Positions 47,201-58,201 of a stretch of 64,000 nt of DNA are shown piece after piece. Position numbers and translations under genes: made by a program. This stretch comes from Durusdinium trenchii. Its lineage: Eukaryota > Sar > Dinophyceae > Suessiales > Symbiodiniaceae. Location: positions 644,711-708,710 of the forward strand of contig CAXAMN010021284.1 of the NCBI GenBank assembly GCA_963970005.1, written 5' to 3'. Below the pieces are notes generated by a model that saw only the letters and a list, made by a program, of their open reading frames with translations, did no database searches and was not told where the DNA came from. The first letter of the stretch is position 1, and every line of letters starts with the position of its first letter.

Positions 47201-50200
47201 AAGCGGGTCCATGACATACCAGACACTTCAATATGATATACCTCAACCTGGACCTTCGTGTAGGGGTGTCCTGGCTGGAGATCCCTGGGTCGTGGTGGGC
47301 TGGGGCTTCCAGCCAGGTGACCCCCGACATGAAGGTGCTGGAAGATTTACCTACATGTTACCCTAGAAAATCCCTGAAACCACTCCAATCTGGGTAAACA
47401 TGCCAGTCCCAGTCCCATGGAGTGTGTGTTTTTGCATCTTCCGTCAGCACTGTATAATTCAGCCTGAAAACATGATCCATCTCCCGCTTCGACCTGCTTC
47501 AGGAGATGGGGGTCATGGTGGGCGATCGAGTCCGTGTGCTCTACGGCACCGAGAAAGGAAAGTATGGCGTGGCTCGGTTCTGTTTAGAGCGCCGTACGGC
47601 GAAGCGGATCGAAGCGTGCCTTTCGTAAACATCCGTTGGATTCCATTGCTTTGTCTTTGTTGTTGTTGAGCATGGAAAAACCAGACTTTGAGCCAGGCAG
47701 AACAGATGAAGAGATACACTAAAAAGCTGAAAACAAAATAAGCCAACAAATCAAAACAATCCAAAACCATTGACCCAATATGACCCAATAGCTTTTGCTG
47801 CACCAACATCCATAGTTTGTTTTTTGGTTATATATCTTTTGTTATGTTTGCACATGTTCAATGATTGTGCTTCATGGCAACAGTGCAGAGCATGTCACCC
47901 CTTCCATACCGCAGACCCGCACCCAGGGTGGGGCCCTGTTCTGTCGACCGAAGCAGCGTGGGTGATCGGTGATGGACGTGGCTTTTGGGATCGAAAACAC
48001 CGGGAAGAGACCCACATGGAACATCATGGAACCTCGTCCACGACGTTTGGAAGACGATAGTTCCAACATACAAACCGGTGTGGTTGTCAGGTTCCATGTG
48101 GATCTCCTCCAGGGCATAGCTAAATTGGGGGCTTGGGTAGGTTGTTTTTGATTCGCTGTGAGTTGAGAATGGCTGTGGGCGGCCACTTGTAATGATCTAT
48201 CAAGGGTTGGATTGACCAGTTCGGTAGATGGAATCGGTACAAGAGTGACTCTAAAGCTGAACGGCTTGTGCTACAGATCATCAAACGGGGTGAACTCAGC
48301 ACTTGAACTGGGCAGGGTGTCCGCTAAGCCTATCGGCCCCATCTTAGCCTTCGGTTCTCGAGGAAGACGGGTCTTTTGAGGAACTTTTGAGGTCAATACA
48401 AACTCAATAAGACCCTTCACCCGGATACTATCCTTGTCACTACTGGCCACCAAATCGCTGTCCAAACTGGGAGCATTTGCATCTGCCACTGTTCATCACA
48501 TTGCACTTAATTAAGAGTTGGGTGCGTTCTATCACCTTTAACTGTCGACAAATTGTACAATTTATACATTATCAACAATTTTGAGAAAGGCCTTTACTAA
48601 CCATCGTCATCCCACTGTTACTGGAATGAGATGTACTCAACTTTAGAGTATTGCATACACTTTACCATGATGAACCCTGGAGCTGTTCTTTCTCGAGGTA
48701 ATTGATGATAAACTGTTCATTTGGGTGTGGGTGTGTTCAGTGTGTTTTAATCTTGGCTTCAGAGACCACTCACATAGGAGAAGAGGAGTGATAAGAGGTC
48801 TTCAATTTCCAACCCACCATCTTTGCTAGTTCAGCCTGCCTGCGCTCCACGTGCCTGTTTGAGCGGCCCCGCTTAAGGTCATCAGCCGTATTCTTCATGA
48901 CAAGAACCAGGTTGGCAGTAGCATGCTAAGCTGTGTCACTTGACCAGACACGTTCAGAGTACACACAGCTTTTCAGCTTTGGCAAGAATAATGTGACCAT
49001 GCATTTGTTGAGAACTTACTCCGACTCCTCTATAGATGGTGCCAAGCCATGACATCCAAGGGCCAACAGGGCTAGTTGCCCAATGTTGTTTGGATTTTCA
49101 TGTGGAATGCCCGGAATGCCCCGTAAGAGCTTGAAGAGCTTGCATTGATTGTCAAAGGAATGTATATAGACATGTATAGGTTTAGATGCAGGGAAGGTTG
49201 GGTCGTTTGCAACGTTTGCTTATGCATGTTCCATTTGTTGCAAAGTTTGCTTATGCATGTTCCATGTTCAATGTTTGGCCATTGCCTGGATGCCACCTTG
49301 ATTTCATCGTTTAGCTTTGAGGTTTGGACCATGTTTTCTCTTTCGTTTCATGGGGCGACATGTCTTTGTTTGGTTGAAGGTCATTGAGCCAATGAGCCTT
49401 GAGAGGTTGAAGAAGTTTGAACCCCCGGCAACTCTGCGGCTAGTGGGTCATCCTCATGTGAAGCCACGGATGGCTAAACCAGGTGTGGTGTTTACTGTGT
49501 CCAACGGCCAGGGTTCGGATGGTTGATTGCCAATGATTTGCCTTCTCCGGCCCAGTGGGAACATGCTGTAAACCATGTTCGTTTGGGAAAGCACCGTGTT
49601 TTGTTTCCGCGTGTCCAAGCGTCTCAGTACCCCAAGCAGTTTTGAGAATGTGAGACAATTCCCTATAGGTCCAGTCTGGCCCAGGTCCTGAACACCTCAT
49701 TTGTTTACTTGTTTTTTTCGTCGTGTTCTTGTATGACCAACTCCAGATCCCTACAGGTCAGTTCCTGACCCGTAGGGATCTGTTTTGGTGCCAAAAGGAT
49801 TAGGACGTCCAGGTGCTGCCCCTGCAGTTGTTGGATCCACCGACTGGTCGCCGCCAGGTGGTGGTGAATGGGACCAATCTGAAACGTAGCCATGGACTCA
49901 GCTAAGTTGGATTGGGTCAAGGGCTGTTTGAAGCAAACTGGTCTGGGTCAAGACCTGTTGAATTTGTTTGGATCTTTGGGGACTCAATGTGCAAAGGAGC
50001 CAAACACAAATACTCAAGGAGGCATGTGACGTGGCTTTGTTTCCGTGTTTTGTTGCATGTTCTACCTACTTGAAGATGGGTTTTACATCATTGATCTCTT
50101 AACAAATGGAACACCCATGGTTCAAGGGTCCCTCTTCTTGCTCCTTTCCTGACTTGATTTGCTTTGTTCTTCTTTTTTTATCACTTTCTTTTCTCCTCTC

Positions 50201-53200
50201 CTTATTGTTTTGTCGTGTTCTCCTTGTTTTGTTTTTCCTGCTTATTGTTGTTAATGTTATTTTGCTTCTAACTTTTTTGTGTTGTTAGTTGTTTGAGTGT
50301 TCTTCTTGCTCGCTTCTCCTTCTCCTTGCTTCTTGTCCTACTTTCTTTTGCTCTCCTTCTTCCTCTTCTTGTCTTGTTGTTTCTTATTTGCACTTGATTT
50401 GATCTCTTCTTCTAGTTTGCTGAATATTGGCTGTATTCATTGAAATTGATTCTCAGGGTGTTGGGTAGTCTTTAAACAATTGGTGACTGGTTGGGCGCTG
50501 TGTTCTCGTTTGGTAATTAGCAGGATGCCGTGATTGTTTAGTCTTGTAATTGGTTGGATGCTGCTACTGTGAGAGTTAGCTCACAAGGCGCGCTCTATCC
50601 TGATGTTTCGGCCCTGTGGCTAGCTTGACGAAGCGACCGACCATCGTGAAGCCGACGAACGGACCAGGCAATTGAGGTGTAACAGTGGTCCTTCCAATGC
50701 AGTATCGACAGCACTGAGACCCTTGCGTTGACCCTTTTTTTCAAACCAGCCCAATGTAGGCAAGTATTCCATACATGGATTGTTTGGGATTCGATTTCAG
50801 GTGGTTCATTTGGACGTGCTTCGGACTACAACCTATTCGGACGGTGAACCGAATACCAAACAGGTGGTGAACTCCACTTCAAATTAATTCAGGGAGAGTC
50901 ATTGTCCATCAATCGTCAACATTCAGATCTGAGGGTCAGGTCTAGGTCGGTCCCCATCTGGTGCTCTCCCCCACACAGCATCTCTCTGTCGAAAGGCTTT
51001 TGGCATCCGGAACCCGGGCCCGGGAAGCCTTCACGAGTCACGGTGGAGCAGCTTGGCGAGTCACGGAAGCTTGTGCAGCCGTTTTTGCTTCGCACCGGGT
51101 GAAAACCCCACGCGAGGGAGTCACTGGTTCTGTATGACCTCCAGCTTTGTTTGTGTTTTTACATGTCAATGTTTTTACAGTTTTTTTGACAATGGTTTCC
51201 AGTTGGCTTCTGGTTTGAAACTATGAGTACTGTTGTTCCTTGCTTGTTGCTAGCTGATCGCCACTCTGCTCAAGTTTTGGTCCAGCCATGCGACCTGTGT
51301 CTTCAGCCCCCAAACTCTGACCCTGACTCCGGAAGGGGGCGGAAAAAGACCAGTTGGAGGGTACTGATCACTTCACGCAGTTCTTCACTGGTTTTAAAGT
51401 GTTTTTTTGGTGCTTAAGTCCCCGAGCTTGGCTATACCTGATGTGAATGGCAGATGGTAGCAGACTCAAGATTATGCGGCAAACAGGCCGCCAACAAAAC
51501 ATCTTGGATTCTGAAGCACCAAGAATTGATTTTACCTATATATACCTTTTTGGAGGACCAACTCCGCTTCCCGCCATTAGGTATGCCTGACTTTGGGCCA
51601 GCAACAGAATCAAGAGGGGGCAGACATTGTCTATCTCGCTCTTGTCCATGCAGGTTCACCAACAGTTCCGGTCCGTTTTAGATCCATCTAAATTATATAA
51701 ACGTATTTTCAGATGTAGTGCATTCTTTCACATGTTTGAAAGTACAAGAACTTGCTACGTAAGAAATCCTAAATCCATGCGTAAGAAATCAGGACATGTC
51801 TCGATCCATGTCCCTTTGTGTCCCTCTATTGTTGGATGCTGGCAGCATCGGACCGCGGACAGCGGGGCGCATCAGGCTCCCCATCCATGTGACGAATGTG
51901 GCGCTCATTGATCCCGTCACCAAGCAGCCCACGCGAGTGAAGAGGCGGCCCAAAGACACACGAGCTCATATGGCGCCCACCGGGTGGGAAAACAATGGGA
52001 GAAATCAACAGAGTCAGAGGTGAAGTGACCTGAAAGTAGGACCCTACTAACCTGGCATACCTATATAGGATAGTCTATATATATAGGGTTCTTCAATCTC
52101 TGTTGGGAAGCACCTGGTCTCCGAGTTTGGAACACTCGCTTTCCAGGCTGTAACTCGCTTTGCCAGAAAGGTGTCAGTCGAAGGTGAAGCGAAGTGCGCA
52201 TCCTCGGTGAAGAAAGCACCGGCTTCGCTCAGACCAGTTCGCAGACTGCACAGACCATAGTTGGACTGCTTTGAGACAAGCTCACTCGGAAGCAAGGCCC
52301 AAGCCCACAGCCCATGGGCCTGGGCCTTGCAATAAGGGGTCCTGCAGCCTGAATGATCTTGAATCTCCTCGAGATCCATATAGTATACCTGGTTTTTCGC
52401 TCAAACCTGCAAATGTCTACGCCAAATAGATGTTCAAGACTTGATATCTATATCATTCTAATGTACACTCTTGATTAATACACCCCCATATGAATAGGAT
52501 TTTCCATTTCAACCGGGTGCTTTATTAATCAAGAGTCTACAATCTGTCTCTCTATATATGTTTAATTTACCTTCTCGAGGTCTAGCCTCACCTGGATGGA
52601 TTGATGCTGAGGTCCCCTTTCTCCTGGATTGGTGCTTCGGTCGATGTTTTCAACCCAACTAATGGTGGTCCCAAATAGATTCTGGCACGGTGTCCAATAC
52701 CATTTTAGTGGGGTTTTACTTTTCATATCTATTTTGGGGTCTATTTTTCTTTAACCAGAAAAAGACCAATAACCCTGTGGTTTGGAGCAATCCAAGCAGG
52801 CAGCATTTCAACTGATCAGTGGCAGCCAGTGGTTTGGAGCTTCTGGAACTTAAGAGGACCGTTCTTTCATCTCTCCTATCTCTCCTTGTGATTCGGCGAT
52901 GGGGTGGAAAAGCCACTACCGCATCTACAACCAGCACACTGTTTTCATGAAGGCTGCACTGGCTGTGTCTCCATGGGTGTTTGAGAGCAGGACTACGGTT
53001 GGCGACCCGGTAGTACAGGCGTGGGATCTTGCGGTGGACACTGCCTTCAACGGTGTTTCTTGAGAAAAGCAGGCAACCCTTTGCGATGGCTCCCAAGGCA
53101 AGGCAATGTTAAGATACCTGGACCTTCATTACATAATGATATTTTCCACGTTCCGTTGGCTTGGCAAGACCGGTTCGGCCGCCATTTTGGGAGGTCCAAG

Positions 53201-53939
53201 CAGAGTCGGTCTCTCCCTCATGTCAAAGGGCTGAACAAAAGACCCCTCCGCGCAGCACTTCCGATACGTCCGTCGAAGGCGCTACACGATGAACGGCGAA
53301 GGCGTACGGATCTCTAAGGTCCAAAGCTGCAGTGCCCAGGGGGAGTTGTTTTTTTTTTTTCCTAGGGCGCTGTGCTCCGTCTGTGTGGTTTGTGGTCGAC
53401 AGCGAAGGTTAGGTTCTCGTCTCTAGAGATGTCCAGTCCGTGAAGCTACGATAGTATACTTGTTGTGTGAAGCACCATTCTTGGATTTCAATTTGATTTG
53501 ATGTACAGGGCTCTTGGTCAAAACAAGGAGACCCACCGGCTGACCGACTGCTGGTGTCGGTCGTTCAATGGTGAACTCCTTGGATGAGCCCGGCTCGCTC
53601 TCGCGTGAGAGTGATCCAATCCTGCCCTTTCACACGGAAATTTGCTTTCCAGTTGCGTCATGCCCATCCCCGACGACCCATGTATGACCATTCACCCAAA
53701 ACCACCAAATACCATGTGAAGTCGGTGCTGCTATATGATCAAATTATGTTGGCGCCATATCTTGGTGCTTTCGCATGATGGATCCTTTGGGCAGACAACC
53801 CATGCCCACTTCGCGTGTTGCATCGGTCGACGTCGACCCGGCGCCGGGGGCGGCGCAGGTGTCGGGATGTGCGATGCCGGAGCCTGTGCCGGTCCGCCCC
53901 AACGAGCGGGAGCTCCTGTGGAAGAAGCATGAGGAGCAG
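44231..53939 (+). CDS. Bacterial-type large-subunit ribosomal protein uL24, probably mitochondrial; nine exons recovered
   Basis: Exons 44231-44286, 45598-45661, 47503-47571, 48878-48910, 49858-49888, 50996-51050, 51876-51944, 53279-53318 and 53859-53939 join to exactly 166 codons without a stop. The N terminus MFRSLARCADWLKPRIKGG is basic and lacks a hydrophobic signal, as in a mitochondrial targeting peptide. A KOW motif follows (GDRVRVLYGTEKGKYGV), then VVVNGTNLKR, the uL24 signature LPIHVTNVALIDP with PTRVKRRYTMNGEGVRISK, and a C-terminal SGCAMPEPVPVR as in mitochondrial forms (plant and animal ones have IIPRPE or IIPKPE there). uL24 binds the 5' domain of large-subunit rRNA, starts subunit assembly and sits by the exit tunnel. 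Six donors are GC and two GT. Exons are as short as 31 bases against introns up to 1.9 kb. The 53939 end is a GT donor, so at least one more exon exists; 56493 onward fits in phase. Confidence 0.9.
44385..45098 (-). CDS. Antisense ORF with a signal-peptide-like start (doubtful)
   Basis: Read from 45098 leftward, the frame begins MDCLKRSKWLSIAVLFLLLQ, a basic start and hydrophobic core like a secretory signal, and stays open for 237 codons. It includes a lysine run from a poly-T tract at about 44769. It lies wholly in the first uL24 intron on the opposite strand, has no recognised domain after the first 40 residues, and would be the only minus-strand gene here. Could be a chance ORF. Confidence 0.2.
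   Translation of the reverse strand: MDCLKRSKWLSIAVLFLLLQVATQRCATAVRHLQRFVHDFRTNSANVGDQYLLLQQKWMCGHHICPFGEDQDLYFYSTHPHLNYASSAAKKLLPAPPLWATKAQKKKKQQADLNLLDKWTCLPAPGLSFERTCLLRPDHPTIRRRQDMRPDEQFDDQITHSYTRSVHGNIRSNSVVESSNPWGLSKLDQREMQAQPTQQKARVNVPVNMSQYKPYQLGVDSKEYSHTLNPKPPLLSL
49389..49645 (+). pseudogene. Coding-like fragment inside a uL24 intron, one frame change
   Basis: The first frame reads LERLKKFEPPATLRLVGHPH then VKPRMAKPGVVFTVSNGQG. From 49514 the next frame reads FGWLIANDLPSPAQWEHAVN, then HVRLGKHRVLF and stops at 49643-49645. A one- or two-base shift joins them. Family unknown; probably an inserted, decayed gene fragment. Confidence 0.3.
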
Positions 53940-54330
53940 GTGTTTTTTTTTGCATGGGTTTGTGATGTGTAGCCATATATTAGAGTTTCTTTTGTTAATG
54001 AGTTATTATATTTTAATGCGTTGCATTGTTTGTTTTTTTTTGCTTAATACAGTTACAGTATGTTCTTTCTTTTTCAATGGGGTTACTTGAGAGTTTCACA
54101 CACAAAAAAAAAGTATATCAAATTATTGACGCCATCTATTTTTTCAGTGACTATGACAAATGACTAGTGGCTTTTACCAGGTTAACCTTTTTCGGCGAAC
54201 TGGTTGGAACGAGAGTCTCGCATCTGCAGGAGACCGTCCTGCTGCAGAGCAAAGACCGACGTGGACCTCCCAAGGAGCGACGTAGGCTTTGGTATTGCGA
54301 AAACAGCCCGACCGGTCCCTCTAAACCTAC

Positions 54331-54441
54331 ACCCAGACACCACCCATGGGACTGCCATATATGCCAACATTGAGCCCTCTGGCACCACCCCAATGGGGCG
54401 GCATATATATATATATGGCAGTCCCATTAGTCGTGTCTGGG
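54331..54441. mobile_element. MITE-1 copy with long inverted ends
   Basis: The left end is ACCCAGACACCACCCATGGG and the right end CATTAGTCGTGTCTGGGA, with ACTGCCATATATGCC and an expanded GGCATATATATATATATGGC at the inner arms. The interior shares GAGCCCTCTGGCACCACCCC with the element near 41020. Confidence 0.8.
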
Positions 54442-54794
54442 ACAGGGATTGGTTTGACCTCAGACACCTGACCTGAGGATTCGGGTCTGACCCCGCTTCT
54501 CGCATCTGGGTGGGAGATGATCCGGTTTGTGCTCACCCTGCTGAAGTTGATTGGGTACCTTGGGTCTCTAAACAGGACCACAGAGCCAAAAAGGCCATTC
54601 GACGTCTACCCTGAAGAAACACCACGACTCTCCCATGGACCCAGTCCAAACCAGGTGCAGCAACCGAACACCGAACCGGACTCATGGCGGCCAATTCTGG
54701 CATGCCGACCGCGAACCCGCCGGTAGACCGCAAGACCGCGAGGACCGTCCCACTGTCGGACTGTAGGATGGCAGGGTTTTTTTGTTTGGTACAC

Positions 54795-54905
54795 TTGTAA
54801 CAAGTGCATCGCTACGTTCGTAGCTTCTTGTTACTTTATATATTACAATTATTATAGTAACTTCTTGGTTTCTAGCTACTAGTCGTAATGCCCTTGTTAC
54901 TAGCA
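54795..54905. mobile_element. Family-3 foldback element
   Basis: The left arm (TAACAAGTGCATCGCTACG and AGCTTCTTGTTACT) is mirrored at the right (GTAATGCCCTTGTTACTAGC, AGCGATGCACTTGCCACAAG), with an AT-rich centre. Related to 18425-18560 and 61432-61580. Confidence 0.65.
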
Positions 54906-56083
54906 GCGATGCACTTGCCACAAGGTGAGTGACCGGATGGTTCCAGCAAAAAGGAAGAACACCTCCCAGGCCCAGGTCATGACCGAACTGGAGATCGCGA
55001 ACAGGTCACGAAAACAGACTCTAAAGAGGTCTTTAAACAGAGGAAAAGGTCGTCTTTGAAGATCCTGGTCCCATTTCACATCATTACAGTAGATGTGTTC
55101 CACCATCCACAAGACCAATCTGAGCCCCAAGAACTTCTGTTGAAACGGCAGTTCTCGTGTTCGATCCCGGGTTTTGATTAATATTGATTTCTTCCACTCA
55201 AGCTCAAGCTTCCCAAAATTACCCGACATGGAGATTCACCCCCACTTGCAACTGTTGAAAGTCCCTCTACGGAAGCGCAAAGTGTGGGAGTTGCGTGCAA
55301 GGTCGTTTTTGGGAGCTCGGAAGACTAAGCCACTGCGTGTAATTCTGGAAATCTTCCACAGTATGTCCACCACAGGTGGCTGTAGTTCATTTAGCCATGA
55401 TCGAAGGCTAGCTAGGTGACATTCACAGTGTGGAACGTCGCAGATGGTACAAGTGTTGCAAGTATAGTTGCAAGATGATGTTCAAGTTGTGACACACTAT
55501 ATAATAAGTATAAATAATGAATGATAATGCAGGTCACCAACTGGAATGTCATGATTCATACACCATGAAACCAACACAACCACTGGTGGAACACTGGAAA
55601 AGCCCTGGTAGAGGGAAACCATTCTACTGTATATGTTTGTACTTTGCAGTGCTCTCTTGCAACATGCGATGTTTCGTCCATCTTACAGAAGTTGCCACAT
55701 GTTGCCACCACCTGGAAGCAAGATGACCAAAGACCATGTTTTTTGACCGACTGAAGTAAAGGAAGTTCCCTTTCAGGTCCGCTACTCAGACCAATGTTTT
55801 GATGTTTAAGTAGAACTTGCCCAAGCTGTCGGTTTGAGAGATATTCGAAGCTGTCCTGGGGTTGCTCAACGTCCCGCACGCGTAGGGTCTTTCAACCTTC
55901 AACGCTCCTCGTTCCATCGTTCCTCGCCTCGGTGTTTCGCGGCGTCCAGGAGGACATCTTTGGCAACAAGGACAATGTAACACGTCCGGTCCATGTCGGT
56001 CGCCGCGGTCCACGGTCACGTGACAGTGCGGGTTCACGAAGACGGGAGCACACGACACGCAGTGAAACTGATCAATTGGAATT

Positions 56084-56106
56084 ACCCAGACACGTCGTGT
56101 CTGGGT
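56084..56106. mobile_element. Bare 23-bp MITE-1 palindrome
   Basis: ACCCAGACACG, one T, CGTGTCTGGGT: exactly the two outer ends of a MITE-1 element joined with no interior. It probably records an internal deletion or an imprecise excision. Confidence 0.75.
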
Positions 56107-56492
56107 TAACCGGCTCAAAGTTCGGGAGGAGCGGAACGACCCTTGGAAGGTTCGGAAAGGCTAATAGACGCCCCAATGCTTTGGGTGTAAGCGCCATGGG
56201 AGTGGAAGTGGTTTTGTTTGGGAGATTGCCATGGTAGGGCACCAATTTGTTTGATTTTATCGGCGGGGTCTTTCTGTGCAGTCTGTGCAAAGTAGAGGAC
56301 TCGCTGCCGCTGTTTGGAAGACGGATCGTATGCGAGGCATGAGGCCGGGCCGTTGAGAGAAGAACCTGGCGCCATTGAACCACTCCGGCCTTTAAATCGA
56401 ATCGAAGTGGCAAATGGAATCCAACTATTTCGGAGTGGCCTCGGGGTGACGGAGCCGGTTTTGGGCCGAGCGTCCGCGTCCGTGGACTGCAG

Positions 56493-56708
56493 GAGCATTT
56501 CAAGAGCTTGGTGCGCCTGGTCCGCGAGCGGCGCGCGGTGCAGCAGCTTCGCGCCGAGGCCGAGGAGCAGCGCCGAGGTCCGTGGTGGTTCGGAGACGTC
56601 GTTTCGGTTCGCAGAGAGGCGGGACAAGCACCAAGCACAAAGATGCCTGGTGAGCCATGTTCGGTTCCCCCATTTGAGTGGCGGGATCCCTGCGCAACCA
56701 TGGTGTGA
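56493..56708 (+). CDS. Coiled-coil exon, possible C-terminal exon of uL24
   Basis: After CTGCAG the frame reads EHFKSLVRLVRERRAVQQLR then AEAEEQRR, a strongly charged helix. Its phase matches the preceding uL24 exon, whose end (ELLWKKHEEQ) is also helical, so the two could form one coiled coil. A GT donor lies at 56578; its phase 1 end also fits a start at about 58180 just before the LRR gene. If the donor is not used the frame stops at 56706-56708. Whether it belongs to uL24, to the next gene or to a gene of its own is open. Confidence 0.5.
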   Translation, partial: EHFKSLVRLVRERRAVQQLRAEAEEQRRGPWWFGDVVSVRREAGQAPSTKMPGEPCSVPPFEWRDPCATMV

Positions 56709-58201
56709 TCGAGTCGTCAGATTGAAGGATGTGGACTGATGCCAGAACCCTGAAGAAGCAGTGGAGCTGGTGTTTGCTATGTTTTGTTTCTTTTGCTGGT
56801 ATAGTTGTTTTGTTCTTTGGCGAAATGCGCCAAGAAGGGATCATGTGTGAGATCATAGCCAAGCAACCTTGGTCATGAGGTGTGCCCAGGAGACTGTTCT
56901 GTTATCTTCCGTCCACGTTTGTGTTGTATCAAGTTCCCACACCGATGTTTCCCCCAAGAGGCCTAAAGCCTCAGCTCCGCTCTTTCGCTACGCTTCTGAC
57001 CTTCGGCGCCGTGCCAGCGACAGCCATATGACTCAGTCGCGACCCCCGTCCGCTCCGCTCGGTGCGGAAGGAGTGAGCGGAGGTCTCGGATCCATGGGGC
57101 CGGAAGAAAAGGCGCGCCACAGGTTCGCCGGGGTGTGGAGACGAATTCGCACGGAACCCCCACAGGTTCGCAGTTCGATAGATGAGTAAAATAAGCATAG
57201 CAAAAGCCATTTGAAGGCCGGCCAGTGTTTGCGTTCAATGTGTGTGTCGGCCAGTGTTTGTGGTTGGTCATACAGAGTCAAAAAAACACAATGAACAAAA
57301 CAACCTCAACTTGGCCAGTTCCCAGTTGCCGGTGACTCGCCAGGGATGCGGCGGCGGATTTGATTCCCGCGGCCACCCGGTTCCCTGGGACGCGTTGGTG
57401 TGAGTGGAGTCGGTGACATCAATCGAATTCCCGAAGAGAATGAGCTTCCCTTACAAGTCAGTTTGACCTCATTTTACTGGAGATGGTCATACAAGACCAG
57501 CACTCAAGGAGGTCAAGGACCAGGTTTAACATGGTTTAACTTGGTCCGACTGGACTCGTAGGGTTCAGCGGAAAGCCATCGTCTGTTTCCAGCGTCACCA
57601 ATGCTGTCATATACCTGGAAGAGGAGAGGCTTCTCGGCTTCTCGAGTTTGGGGTGGCCAACTGGTTTGCAGGACTCCGTCCGGGATGGCCTGTCCACCGA
57701 TCATGCGATGGGTCTGCAACAAGGCGTTTGGCGTTTGGGGGGCGCTTTTGGTGTTTGACGCGAAATCCTCTCACTGGATTTAGTAGCTTCCACCCACTGG
57801 TCACCCCTTTTTGCAAAGCTTGATGGCTCGGACGTTTGGTGCCACGTGCTCACGTTGAAAGGGGGACATGGGACAGCTTTGTGGAGTGAGTATCAAAGAC
57901 TCCATGGTCATAAGTCATAAGTACCTAACCCCTACCCCCAAGCGAACCGAAGATCATCATGATTGAAAGAATCAGATCGTACCATCAAAAGACTTCACCC
58001 CTCAATGATATCAAGATCTTAAAGGCAAAAGTGCAGATCACAAGTACAACATACAAGCGCGTGAATGCCGGTCCAAACTCTCAGTGTTGATTCTTTTCCC
58101 CTGTTATGTACATCTCCAAAGGAACACATCGCCCAAACGTAGATCCTCTCAACGGCCGGCCGTGCTCCAGCTGCCGCTCTGCAGCGCCATCGCGCCTCGC
58201 C
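56709..58201. other. Spacer with one unsupported open frame
   Basis: The frame 56869-57189 has a plausible middle (GPEEKARHRFAGVWRRIRTE) but no splice partner that I could verify. The rest shows no features beyond short repeats. Confidence 0.35.

Larger units (their letters stand above)
53940..56492. other. Intron or spacer between the last sure uL24 exon and the coiled-coil exon
   Basis: Contains a MITE-1 copy, a family-3 repeat and the 23-bp palindrome. A plus-strand frame at 55229-55400 (LLKVPLRKRKVWELRARSFL) might hold an additional exon, but no phase-compatible borders were found. Confidence 0.4.

Noticed and set aside
48271-48489. 72-codon minus-strand ORF beginning MADANAPSLDSDL
   Set aside because: Composition is protein-like, but it lies inside a uL24 intron on the opposite strand with no motif or partner exon.
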